Shown here piece after piece: positions 7,222-15,842 of a stretch of DNA of 26,858 nt. The notes below the pieces were generated by a model that ran no database searches, was not told the DNA's origin, and was given only the letters and a program-made list of their open reading frames with translations. Where the stretch lies: the NCBI GenBank assembly GCA_900542795.1, contig UQPD01000014.1, forward strand, positions 1-26,858. Reading direction: 5' to 3'. Both the position numbers and the translations under genes were made by a program. Positions within the stretch are counted from its first letter, which is position 1; every line of letters begins with the position of its first letter. The DNA is from an uncultured Prevotella sp. Lineage in GTDB: Bacteria; Bacteroidota; Bacteroidia; Bacteroidales; Bacteroidaceae.

Positions 7222-7274
7222 GTGTTGTCGTGCTATGGCGGACAAGTCCGCTAAAACACGACAACACACTTTTT
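7222..7274 (+). terminator. Two-tier hairpin with T tract (family 2 a)
   Basis: GTGTTGTCGTG (7222-7232) pairs perfectly with CACGACAACAC (7257-7267). An inner stem GCGGAC/GTCCGC (7238-7243 with 7246-7251) is separated from it by an internal loop with CTATG on the left and TAAAA on the right, and ACTTTTTAT follows. It is a strong intrinsic-terminator candidate on the + strand. Confidence 0.65.
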
Positions 7275-7311
7275 ATGCCCGTCAGCGGTCGTCTGAGTAC
7301 GTGCCTTCAAG

Positions 7312-7360
7312 TGCCTAACACTATGGCAGATTAACATCTGCTAAAGTGTTAGGCATTTTT
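7312..7360 (+). terminator. Two-tier hairpin with T tract (family 2 b)
   Basis: TGCCTAACACT (7312-7322) pairs perfectly with AGTGTTAGGCA (7345-7355). The inner stem GCAGAT/ATCTGC (7326-7331 with 7336-7341) has loop TAAC, and five T follow. The internal loop again has ATG on the left and TAA on the right, as in 7222-7274, although the paired bases differ. Architecture plus T run make it a convincing terminator. Confidence 0.75.
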
Positions 7361-7570
7361 CGGCACGCACACAGACGGATTACCGCCCGTTCGCGGTGGC
7401 GCGGGTGGTGGTCGGTCGAGACCCCCAAGGTGTGAAATTTTCCCTTGAAAGGTTGGGATTTTGGAGGCTATCAGAGACCCCAAAATGCTTCGGGGGTGTG
7501 GTGTGGGTGTTTGGTCGGGTGCATTGGGGTCGTTGGATAGTCAGAAACTCCCGAACCTCATGAGTATAAG

Positions 7571-7915
7571 GGAACTTGGAGGGTCGTTTTAGGTTGCCCG
7601 AAACCTTGGATTTTGGCGCATTGCGAAACTTTGGGGCGCTTTGTTGGGTAGGTGGAAACTTGGAGGGTTGTTTTAGGTAGTCCGAAACCTTGGATTTTGG
7701 CGCATTGCGAAACTTCGGGGTGCTTTGTTGGGTAGGTGGAAACTTGGAGGGTCGTTTTAGATAGTCCGAAACCTTGGATTTTTGCACATTGCGAAACTTC
7801 GGGGTGCTTTATTGGGTGGGTGGAAACTTGGCATCTATGCACATGGGAAACTTGGAGTGTGCAATCGTGGTATTTGCGAAACTTCGGGGTGTATTCGTGG
7901 AAACTTCGGGGTGCG
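7571..7915 (+). repeat. Three 84-bp tandem repeats with nested GAAACTT sub-repeats
   Basis: Full units lie at 7571-7654, 7655-7738 and 7739-7822, with exact 84-base spacing and only a few substitutions each. A decayed tail runs on to about 7915. Each unit contains three sub-repeats of about 25-30 bases beginning GAAAC(C)TT followed by G-rich sequence, so the heptamer recurs about a dozen times. The + strand is strongly G+T rich. Because 84 is a multiple of three, long minus-strand frames stay open, but they read repetitive Lys/Pro/Ser-rich text with no domain, so I do not call a gene. The flanks 7361-7570 and 7916-8100 hold no gene; the former has diverged copies of the same heptamer. Confidence 0.85.
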
Positions 7916-8106
7916 TTTTCGTTGTGTGGGTGTGGTGTGTGCATTGGTTGCCTTTTCTTCCTTTTCAATGTGTTCAACCTTTTCGGCATTCGTGCATTTT
8001 GGGGGCTTTTGTCGGGGCAAAGGAACTCAAAGAAGCACATTATTTAAGATATGTTTACATATTCCGCTTTAGTGTGGGGGTGTTCGCGGTTTGACGATGT
8101 AGGGCG

Positions 8107-8151
8107 GTCGGGGGGGCTTCCGACGGAGGGGTTAAGGGGAAACCCCTTAAC
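8107..8151 (+). other. Two GC-rich hairpins
   Basis: GTCGG (8107-8111) pairs with CCGAC (8120-8124). GTTAAGGGG (8131-8139) pairs perfectly with CCCCTTAAC (8143-8151) around three A. Neither has a T tract. They directly precede the four-way-junction element. Confidence 0.55.
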
Positions 8152-8168
8152 AATCCCCTAAAGACTTC

Positions 8169-8270
8169 TGTATCAAGGCTTTTGTTTTGCTACTACTTAA
8201 CAAAACGCGGATTCCTTCAAAAATCGCGCCCACTTTGGGAGTGGAAAAGCCTTGATACATCGTCTTTTTT
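8169..8270 (+). ncRNA. Candidate four-way-junction structured RNA with T tract
   Basis: A perfect 15-bp closing stem pairs 8169-8183 (TGTATCAAGGCTTTT) with 8245-8259. Inside, three hairpins are packed with almost no unpaired bases: A (8184-8206, GTTTTG/CAAAAC), B (8207-8227, GCGG.TT/AA.TCGC with one G-U and one mismatch) and C (8230-8244, CCACT/AGTGG). TCGTCTTTTTT follows, as in an intrinsic terminator. The compact cloverleaf suggests a folded RNA, or a DNA cruciform site. It is not a tRNA: it has no T-loop consensus and the closing stem is too long. It lies 58 bases ahead of the tape measure gene. No promoter was found. Confidence 0.55.
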
Positions 8271-8327
8271 GCTTCTTTGGCGCATGGCTAAGTTTGTGCT
8301 TATAATAACACCCAAAAAGGAAAGACT

Positions 8328-11300
8328 ATGTCAGACATCAACGCAAATGCTACGGTCACGCTTACAGTGAACGGCAAACAGGCGCAAAATATGCTCGAAC
8401 AGTTGAAACGGCAAGCGAGCGACCTCGAAGATAAGATAACAAAAGCAGCAGCTGCGGGCGATAAAGTCCAGCTGAAGAAGTTCCAGCGTGAACTAAAGCA
8501 GACCCGCCGCCAGATTGGGCAGATTGAGAGTGCAACCCAAGGTGTGGAGAACGTAATGAAGCGACTTGACAAGGCATCACCAAAAGAGTTGAACAGGACG
8601 CTCAAGGAACTCAAGAAGTCCTTGAACGGCATCGAACGCGGTACGGACGAGTGGAACAAGCAGTGTGAGAGTATCAAGCGCGTAAAGGCTGAAATTGCGA
8701 ATGTCAATGAGGAGCTAAGGGAAACCGAAAAGGAGAATGTGGGACTTGTGGACCGCATCAATGGCTTTGTGGACAAGTGGGGCAACATCATCGCAGGGGT
8801 GGCAGCTGTCGGCACGGGACTTGTCATGGCAGGACGCAAGGCAGTGAACGCTTTTGCGGAGATGGACGCGGAAATGGCAAATGTACGCAAGTTTACGGGG
8901 TTGGCTGATGACGAAGTGAAGGAACTGAATGAGGATTTTAAGAAGATGGACACCCGTACTTCGCGTGAGGACTTGAACAAACTCGCAGAGGAAGCGGGGC
9001 GACTCGGCAAGTCTTCAAAAGAAGATGTATTGGGCTTTGTCAAGGCTGCTGACCAAATCAATGTGGCATTGGACGAGTTGGGAGATGGGGCGACCTTTAC
9101 GCTTTCCAAACTCACCAACATATTTGGTGATGAAGCTCGCTTGGGAACGGAGCGCAGTTTGTTAGCGGTTGGTTCTGTTATTAACGACCTCTCTCAAAAT
9201 TGTACGGCAAGTGCGGGCTACCTCGCGGAGTTTGGCAAGCGCATGGCGGGCGTGGGCGCACAAGCGGGTATGACTATTCCGCAAATCATGGCTTTTGCAG
9301 CGGTGTTGGATAGCCAGGGTCAAGCGTGCGAGATGTCGGCAACGGCTCTCTCTCAGTTGATTATGAACTTGTTTAAGGAACCAAGCAAGATAGCCAAGGC
9401 AACGGGCATGGATTTGGACGAGTTGAACAAGGCATTGAAACGCAGCACTAACGAGGGACTTTTAATGTTGTTGGAGCAATTAAAGAAACTCGGCAACATG
9501 GACGTTCTTGCTCCTGTTTTCAAAAACATGGGTGAGAATGGCGCCCGAGCTTCACAAGTCTTGGCGACCTTAGCCGGCAATGTGGAAATGGTGAAGTGGC
9601 AACAGGAACAAGCGACACAGTCGTTTGAAGATGCCACATCGGTGACGAATGAGTTTAATGTGCAGAACTCGACTGTCGAGGCAGAACTGGATAAGGCAAG
9701 AAAGCGTGTTACAGAACTTGCCATTGAATTGGGTGAGAAACTGATGCCCGTCATGAAGCATGTGATTTCTACCACAACGCTCACACTGAAGGCTATGAGT
9801 ACGACAATAGACTTCCTTGCAAGAAACAAGGAAGCCATTATCGTACTGACGGCTATGGTGGCAGCTTACACCATTGCAGTCAAGGCAAATGCCATCGCGC
9901 TTAAAGCACAAGCGGCATGGCATGCCGTGTGCAAGGGTACGGCTATCGCGTATCATGCGGTTGTGAATACGTTGCAAGCTGGGCATATTGCTTTCAACCT
10001 TGTGCTTGCCAAATTGCAAGGTAATTGGGCTAAGCAGTCCTCGCTCATGGTGGACTTGAAGCGAAAGGGTTTGTCTCTCGCTTCGGGTTGGGGTGTTTTG
10101 CTCGCTGCTGCTGTGGCGCTTGGCTATGGCATTTACAAGATGACTAAAAAGGTGAATGAAGCTGCCGAGGGTGAAAAGGCTTTGGCTGCTGTTCGCCTGA
10201 AAGGTCAGGAGGGGATTGTGGAGGAGAAGAACAAGATTGATGCCCTGGTCAAGGTGGCACGTAATGAGAAACTTTCTTTGGACGATCGCCAAAAGGCGGT
10301 GCAAGCTCTCAATAAGATAATACCCAATTATAATGCGCAGTTGGACGCGACCACGGGTAAGTATAAGGAGAACAAGGAAGCTTTGGACGCATATCTGCTT
10401 TCTCTTACGAAAAAGTATGAGATTGAGGGGGCGAAAGATATGCTTAAAGAGATTGGCAAACAAAAGGCGCAACTTACAATGGAGATTAAGCAGTTGGACG
10501 AGGAAGCTGATGCGTATGATGCCAAACAAAAAAGTATCGAATCGGCAAGCTCGAACACGATGTATAGTTATGGTACTGCGGGCGGAACGATGGCGAGTTA
10601 TAGCGGTATAGCGAATGGTTCACAAGCTGCACGCAAACGAAGTAAAGCGAACAGCAAACGCAAGGAACTGCAAAAACTGAATGCGCGTCAGAAAGCTATT
10701 ACAGACACTTATGGCGATGATCTCGGCAAACAAGCTGCCGAGGAAACCAATCATAAACCTGTCGTCACGAGCACGGGTGGAGGTGGTGGCGGTGTGCCTG
10801 TAGTGGACGATGATAAGAAAAACAAGAAGTCGGACAAGTTCAAGGCGGAACAAGATTGGCAGAAGGAACAGAATGCGCTCAACAAGAAAGCATACATGGA
10901 GGGTGAAAAGAATTATGAAGCTTATGTCTCTCGTATGGAGGAGATTGAGCAAGAATTTTATCAAAAAGTGCTTGCTAACAAGAAAATCACCGCGGAAGAA
11001 AAAGCCGAAGCGGAAGCGAACTTGGCGGAAGCAAAAAAAAAGCAGACTGACCGCAAAAACTCTCCCGATGATTGGAAAGCGACAGAGGAAGCCAAGAACC
11101 GCATTGCGTATGCAAAAGGTGAGAAAGATTATGAGCAATACACCGCACGCATGGACGAGATCAACGTGCAGTATTGGAAAAAGAAGATGGAGCGTTCTGA
11201 CGTTTCTGCGAAAGACCTCTTGGAGGCGCAAGCGCAATACCAGGAGGCTATGAAGAAACAGGAGGAGAATGCTACTTCTGCTTCTCGCGAACGAGAAGAT

Positions 11301-12665
11301 AAAGCGTATAATGCGCAACTCGCAGAATTGAAGCAACGCTATATTGATGGTTTGTCTGACACCAAAACTTACGAAAATGCGGTGGAACTGCTTGAACTGG
11401 AACATCTTCGCAAAGTGGTGCAGCTTTACAAGAAAGGCACCAAGGAAAGACTTGCAGCTGAAAAGGAATACCAAAACAAGGTGTTTGCTAATCAGCAGAA
11501 GATTATCCAACGTCAGCAACAAGTGAAACAGCAACTCAAAGAGGAGTACTTTGGCATGAACGCTGATGAACGACTTACGCAATATGACTCTTCTCTTGCA
11601 GCATTACAACAAGTGTATGCAGCAGAGATTAAAGCTGCTGGCAACAATGCAGCAGAAAAACTGCGCATTGAGGAAGCTTTTGAGAAGGCAAAGCTGGCTT
11701 TGCGTAAGAAATATGCCATTGATTCGATTGGTGTAACCAAGAACGGCATGGAGAAGGCAAATGATAAGTTGGCTAAATGGTTGGAAAGTGATGCTGGGCA
11801 AGCGGTTACACAATCGTTCTCTACGGTCATGAGTGGTATGGGTGAGATATTTAGTGGTGTTTCTTCTCTCGTCCAGGCGGAACTCGAGAAGGAAACGGCT
11901 GCAATTAACACGCGCTATGATGCGGAAATCTCTGCTGCGGAAGGTAACAACTACAAGGTGGCAAAACTTGAAAAGGAGAAGCAAGCTGCTCTTGCAAAAG
12001 CAAAGAATGAGGCAAACAAGAAACAATTTGCTATGCAGGTGATTCAAGCGGTGGCGCAAACTGCACAGAATGCTTTGGCTGCTTATGGTTCGGCTGCTGC
12101 AATTCCTATCGTGGGTTATATCATGGCGCCTATCGCTGCTGCTATGGCGGTGGCTGCTGGCGCCATCCAAATTGCTGCAATCAAAAAGCAACAGCAATCT
12201 TCGGAGGCGAAAGGTTATGCACAAGGTGGCTTTACGCCTAAAGGAAGAATTGATGAGGAAGTGGGCGTGGTTCACGCTGGAGAATGGGTGGCATCGCAGA
12301 AGTTGCTCGCTTCTCCTGTGGCAAGACCTTTGATTAACGCTTTGGACTATGCACAAAGAACTAACACCATCGGATCCTTACGAGCCGATGATGTAAGTCG
12401 GGCTATTTCACCAAATGCTGTTTCTACGCAACAAGTTCAGCCCATTGTGGTGCAAGCTCCCACGGATAATGTGGCTTCGGCTGCTTTGGCACAGAATGCA
12501 GCTGTTCTCAGCAAATACGAGAAAACGATGTCGCAGTTGAGTAAAAGATTGAATGAACCTTTTGTCACTGTGAATACGGTTACAGGGGACACGGGTATCA
12601 AGCAAGCACAAGACGAGTATGATACACTCATGCGCAACAAGTCTCCTAAATCAAAACGCAAATAA
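8328..12665 (+). CDS. Phage tail tape measure protein, TP901 type
   Basis: 1445 residues. It sets tail length and is threaded through the tail tube. The N-terminal 140 residues are coiled coil. About 165-420 form the TP901/PhageMin_Tail-type core, with FAEMDAEMANVRKFTGL and GVGAQAGMTIPQIMAFAAVL. Hydrophobic segments lie near 500-528, 587-604 and 1255-1288. A poly-Gly linker at about 818-823 is followed by a helical rod (about 837-1058) with three diverged repeats of about 70 residues, two of them containing EGEKNYEAYVSRM or KGEKDYEQYTARM. The C-terminal GGFTPKGRIDEEVGVVHAGE motif is frequent in Bacteroidales tape measures. GGAAAG lies 5 bases ahead of the ATG. The gene follows the 1.4-kb gene-free block. 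Confidence 0.93.
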   Translation: MSDINANATVTLTVNGKQAQNMLEQLKRQASDLEDKITKAAAAGDKVQLKKFQRELKQTRRQIGQIESATQGVENVMKRLDKASPKELNRTLKELKKSLNGIERGTDEWNKQCESIKRVKAEIANVNEELRETEKENVGLVDRINGFVDKWGNIIAGVAAVGTGLVMAGRKAVNAFAEMDAEMANVRKFTGLADDEVKELNEDFKKMDTRTSREDLNKLAEEAGRLGKSSKEDVLGFVKAADQINVALDELGDGATFTLSKLTNIFGDEARLGTERSLLAVGSVINDLSQNCTASAGYLAEFGKRMAGVGAQAGMTIPQIMAFAAVLDSQGQACEMSATALSQLIMNLFKEPSKIAKATGMDLDELNKALKRSTNEGLLMLLEQLKKLGNMDVLAPVFKNMGENGARASQVLATLAGNVEMVKWQQEQATQSFEDATSVTNEFNVQNSTVEAELDKARKRVTELAIELGEKLMPVMKHVISTTTLTLKAMSTTIDFLARNKEAIIVLTAMVAAYTIAVKANAIALKAQAAWHAVCKGTAIAYHAVVNTLQAGHIAFNLVLAKLQGNWAKQSSLMVDLKRKGLSLASGWGVLLAAAVALGYGIYKMTKKVNEAAEGEKALAAVRLKGQEGIVEEKNKIDALVKVARNEKLSLDDRQKAVQALNKIIPNYNAQLDATTGKYKENKEALDAYLLSLTKKYEIEGAKDMLKEIGKQKAQLTMEIKQLDEEADAYDAKQKSIESASSNTMYSYGTAGGTMASYSGIANGSQAARKRSKANSKRKELQKLNARQKAITDTYGDDLGKQAAEETNHKPVVTSTGGGGGGVPVVDDDKKNKKSDKFKAEQDWQKEQNALNKKAYMEGEKNYEAYVSRMEEIEQEFYQKVLANKKITAEEKAEAEANLAEAKKKQTDRKNSPDDWKATEEAKNRIAYAKGEKDYEQYTARMDEINVQYWKKKMERSDVSAKDLLEAQAQYQEAMKKQEENATSASREREDKAYNAQLAELKQRYIDGLSDTKTYENAVELLELEHLRKVVQLYKKGTKERLAAEKEYQNKVFANQQKIIQRQQQVKQQLKEEYFGMNADERLTQYDSSLAALQQVYAAEIKAAGNNAAEKLRIEEAFEKAKLALRKKYAIDSIGVTKNGMEKANDKLAKWLESDAGQAVTQSFSTVMSGMGEIFSGVSSLVQAELEKETAAINTRYDAEISAAEGNNYKVAKLEKEKQAALAKAKNEANKKQFAMQVIQAVAQTAQNALAAYGSAAAIPIVGYIMAPIAAAMAVAAGAIQIAAIKKQQQSSEAKGYAQGGFTPKGRIDEEVGVVHAGEWVASQKLLASPVARPLINALDYAQRTNTIGSLRADDVSRAISPNAVSTQQVQPIVVQAPTDNVASAALAQNAAVLSKYEKTMSQLSKRLNEPFVTVNTVTGDTGIKQAQDEYDTLMRNKSPKSKRK

Positions 12666-12673
12666 GAAGCCTT

Positions 12674-14620
12674 ATGGAAATCATCATCAACAACCAACAA
12701 GCCGTATTGAAGGAAGGAACGTCCTTTGACTTCATTGCTGAAAATAGATTGTTTACGGGAAGTGACAGCTATACGCTGACGATCACTTTCCCTTTGAAAG
12801 GGTGTGTCCAAAACATCGCAATATTTGGGCATATCCATCGCGCAGAGGTAGCTAAAAACAAGGTGGTGTTCGATTGCGAAATTCGCGATCGTGACTTTTA
12901 TCGGAGTGGCACCATCACCATTACGGAAATATCAGATGTGGAAGTCAAGACGCAATTTTTGGAGGGACGCAGTGAGCAAAACTTTGATGAGACATTCGAC
13001 GATATTTATTTGAATGAGTTGGATTTGGGCTATCCTACAAGCCGCGTGGCGGTTGCAGGGCATTGCATGGACGATATGCGCCCATACCCTGATAATTTCT
13101 GGATCCCGTTGCCCTGGGTGAATAACACTTCGGGGAACATTCAGAATGAAATGGTGTGGAGTGCAGACAAAAATGAATTTATTTGGCCGCATGAAACCAA
13201 TGCGCAAAATGGAGCACAGGCTTTGTCGTTTCAGCCTTACTTGCTGTATATCCTTTACAGGATATGCAAGCAGGTGGGTTATAAGTGGGATTTCATGGCG
13301 TTGGAAAACTCTGCCTTTGTGAACCTCCTTATATGCAACACCTTGCCTGCGGCATGGGGTGCTTATAACTTTGCACTTGCTTTGCCACATTGGACGCTGA
13401 CGGAGTTCTTTGAAGAGTTGGAGAAGTTCCTGTTTGGGGATTTTACCATCAACCACAAGCAGAAAACGATTTCTTTCAAATTCTCTGATGCCATTGCCAC
13501 GGAAGCTGATGAGGTTCTGTTGGACAAGGTGGTGGACAGTTATACCACCCAAGTCACGCAGGAGGACAAGTCGGAATATTTGGGTAGCGTGAATGTGAAG
13601 TATGAGGACAATGGCAGTTTGCTTTGGGCGTACCATTCGTGTGATTGGTACATTCGCAAATATGGCAAGGATGCCAAGGTCTATGATAAAATGGCAGATT
13701 TGTTAGAGGCGGCAAAGTCGCTTAAAATAAGTGGAGTGTACACAAGACAAACAAGACCGAACGCCAGCAGCACGCAGTATGTGCGTGGCTACAAATATGG
13801 CTCTGATGGACACAAATTGTTTTATGTCAAGGAAAACCGCACGTACTTTGTCATGTACTGCTACAAGTCAGAGTTTGTGTTGGAGAGTACTTCGGGATTT
13901 TCAGACAAGACGAAAACGAAGTGGTATCGCTATTATAATCGTTTGCTCCCTGTCAATGCCTATGGGGAACGCTTTGCGGACAAGAATGCAGAGGACTTGG
14001 AACTGAAAATTGTGCCAGCTTGGATTGAGGGGACGGGAGATAGTCACGGCAATATGCTTTTCATGAATTGTGGCGAGATGGGAAGCAGTGAGAATTGGAC
14101 ACTGACAGAAGATGGGAGCGGTTCTTCAAGTGGCAATCGTTCTGACCGTGTGTTTGGCAGTTCAACGTCAGCCAACACTATTGACTACGATGCAGGTGAT
14201 TTGGCACAAGGTGCGGCAAGCCGTACCATTGCCAAGGGGGAGAACAAGAATACGGACGCTTACTTTGACCAAATATATATGGGCTTTTGGAACGGGGTGC
14301 AGTACTTCAAGCCGTATATGCCGCACCCTGTGGTGGATTTTGTGGAAGTCTCAGATGAGTTCCAGGCTTTCGTCACGCCTTTTTCACTTCGCTTGAATGA
14401 GGGAATGTGGGAGGAGAAACGCGAAGTATTATACAAAATTGATGGCAAGAAAAAGTATCAGTTTTCGTTTTTGTCTGATACTTTGCCCAACCCACGTGCC
14501 TTATATTATATAAGGGGAGGCAAGTATGTATGCGAAAAAATAACTGCGACATTCAAGGAGAGTGGAATGTCGCAGCTATTGAAAGGCACGTTTTATCGTG
14601 TTTTAGATGAAGATGAATAA
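12674..14620 (+). CDS. Phage tail hub/baseplate protein
   Basis: 648 residues, starting 8 bases after the tape measure stop and so probably co-transcribed. The N-terminal part (MEIIINNQQAVLKEGTSFDF, then SYTLTITFPLKG) is beta-rich and resembles proteins that always follow the tape measure in Bacteroidales prophages. In siphophages this slot encodes the distal-tail or tail-associated hub proteins that close the tube and anchor the fibres; I infer that role from order and size. There is no membrane segment and no evident peptidase motif. A Ser/Gly-rich stretch occurs around residues 480-500. It ends 3 bases before the stop of the convergent integrase gene. Confidence 0.7.
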   Translation: MEIIINNQQAVLKEGTSFDFIAENRLFTGSDSYTLTITFPLKGCVQNIAIFGHIHRAEVAKNKVVFDCEIRDRDFYRSGTITITEISDVEVKTQFLEGRSEQNFDETFDDIYLNELDLGYPTSRVAVAGHCMDDMRPYPDNFWIPLPWVNNTSGNIQNEMVWSADKNEFIWPHETNAQNGAQALSFQPYLLYILYRICKQVGYKWDFMALENSAFVNLLICNTLPAAWGAYNFALALPHWTLTEFFEELEKFLFGDFTINHKQKTISFKFSDAIATEADEVLLDKVVDSYTTQVTQEDKSEYLGSVNVKYEDNGSLLWAYHSCDWYIRKYGKDAKVYDKMADLLEAAKSLKISGVYTRQTRPNASSTQYVRGYKYGSDGHKLFYVKENRTYFVMYCYKSEFVLESTSGFSDKTKTKWYRYYNRLLPVNAYGERFADKNAEDLELKIVPAWIEGTGDSHGNMLFMNCGEMGSSENWTLTEDGSGSSSGNRSDRVFGSSTSANTIDYDAGDLAQGAASRTIAKGENKNTDAYFDQIYMGFWNGVQYFKPYMPHPVVDFVEVSDEFQAFVTPFSLRLNEGMWEEKREVLYKIDGKKKYQFSFLSDTLPNPRALYYIRGGKYVCEKITATFKESGMSQLLKGTFYRVLDEDE

Positions 14621-14623
14621 AGC

Positions 14624-15748
14624 TTAGATGATGGCGCCTTGGAGTGCGGTGGCATGGCGCTCGATGGTGGTACGCAAAACCTTTGCGTAAATCTGTGTGG
14701 TCCGAATGTCCTCGTGTCCGAGCATTCGGGCTACATTTTCAATGGGGACATCATGCGCCAAGGCGAGTGTGGCAAAGCTGTGGCGGGCAACGTGGAAGGT
14801 CAAATTCTTCTTGATACCAAGCTGTGCTTGTATCAAGTGAAGGTAATCATTTGCCTTTTGGTTGGAAATTTTGGGCAATTTGAAGTCATATTTCTTCAAC
14901 ACTTCCATGGCAGGGGCAAGGATAGGGGTGAAGAACTTCGTATCGGTCTTGATGCGGTTTCCATCAATGAAAACCAAATCACCCTCCTTCACCGTCATAG
15001 ACTGATAGTCAAAGTTCTGCACATCGCAGAAAGCAAGACCTGTATAAGCGGAGAAGATGAAGAGATCGCGCACCCGTTCCAACTTCCCGTCAAAGGGATA
15101 GTCGCGCATTTTCTTCAATTCGGTTTCGAGCAGAGGTTGGCGCTCTTTGCTCTTGCCACGGGTAACACTCACAATTTTGTAAGGATTGCGCGGTATCTCG
15201 TCCAATCGTGCCAGTTCGCCCACCCATTTCTTCAGGCGTTTGTGGTAGCCATAGATGGTGACGTCACTCCGCTCTCCATTGTGCAGCCATCGGTCGAAGG
15301 CAAGAATGTTCTTGGGGGTCAAGTCGCCATACGTCTTTAGTTTGCCGTAGGTCTTGACAGCATCAATCACTACTTGCTTATGCTTGCGCGTGCCGATTTT
15401 AATGTCCTCGGCTGCCAAAGCTTCCTCGCAGTAGGCGATGAAATCTTTGTTGGAACTGTCCTTTTGTTCCTCCTCTTCCTCACCAAAGAAGTGGCGGTTG
15501 AAGTTTTCAATTGTAGATTCCTCACCGAGAATTTCCATTGTGGTGAGAATCTTTTTGCAATGGTCAATGACCTGCAAAGTGTCGAGTGAACAAGATTTTT
15601 TCTCCCATTCTTCAGGAGTGGTGGTGCATACCATTATATATTTACGCACCTTCTTGCCAAGATTAACCACAACATCGAGACAACCACATCCCTTTTTAGC
15701 TACTTGCTTTTTTCTGTCGAATACGACTCTTACTGCTGAATCTAACAT
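14624..15748 (-). CDS. Tyrosine recombinase / phage integrase
   Basis: 374 residues. It catalyses site-specific integration and excision between phage and chromosomal attachment sites. There is an N-terminal arm-binding region, a SAM-like core-binding domain (about 100-190) and a C-terminal catalytic domain. Visible residues are the beta-hairpin Lys (K267 or K271, RIKTDTK), H319-x-x-R322 (FHVARHS), H345 (MLGHED) and the nucleophile Y354 (TTQIYAKV). The usual first catalytic Arg in the TGLR motif is replaced: TGLAFCDV has A239. Loss of Arg I is known in Bacteroidetes integrases such as CTnDOT IntDOT, so I expect an active enzyme. The gene reads away from tRNA-Lys and converges on the tail gene with a 3-base gap and no terminator between them. 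Confidence 0.95.
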   Translation of the reverse strand: MLDSAVRVVFDRKKQVAKKGCGCLDVVVNLGKKVRKYIMVCTTTPEEWEKKSCSLDTLQVIDHCKKILTTMEILGEESTIENFNRHFFGEEEEEQKDSSNKDFIAYCEEALAAEDIKIGTRKHKQVVIDAVKTYGKLKTYGDLTPKNILAFDRWLHNGERSDVTIYGYHKRLKKWVGELARLDEIPRNPYKIVSVTRGKSKERQPLLETELKKMRDYPFDGKLERVRDLFIFSAYTGLAFCDVQNFDYQSMTVKEGDLVFIDGNRIKTDTKFFTPILAPAMEVLKKYDFKLPKISNQKANDYLHLIQAQLGIKKNLTFHVARHSFATLALAHDVPIENVARMLGHEDIRTTQIYAKVLRTTIERHATALQGAII

Positions 15749-15842
15749 AGATTTTGCTTTTGTGCAGCAGAATAGCGCAAAAGTGGAAAAGTTTTTTTCA
15801 AAAAAGGAAACTTTTTTCTTTCAGCAGTTCAAAAGTTGTGCT

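Noticed and set aside
7082..7318. 78-codon + frame in the hairpin region
   Set aside because: It runs through several perfect hairpins and has no recognisable protein features.
7571..7915. CRISPR array
   Set aside because: The units are directly tandem, with no unique spacers, and no cas genes are present.
7380..8040. Minus-strand open frames of 135 and 160 codons across the 84-bp repeats
   Set aside because: They read the same repeat in two frames as low-complexity Lys/Pro/Ser or Gln/Val/Ser text with no domain. The frames stay open because the unit is a multiple of three.
6921..8327. Diversity-generating retroelement or retron
   Set aside because: No reverse transcriptase gene is in the window and the repeat differences are not adenine-biased.
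9570..11582. Long minus-strand frames opposite the tape measure gene
   Set aside because: Shadows of a Lys/Glu/Ala-rich coiled-coil gene, giving Leu/Phe/Arg-rich text without motifs.
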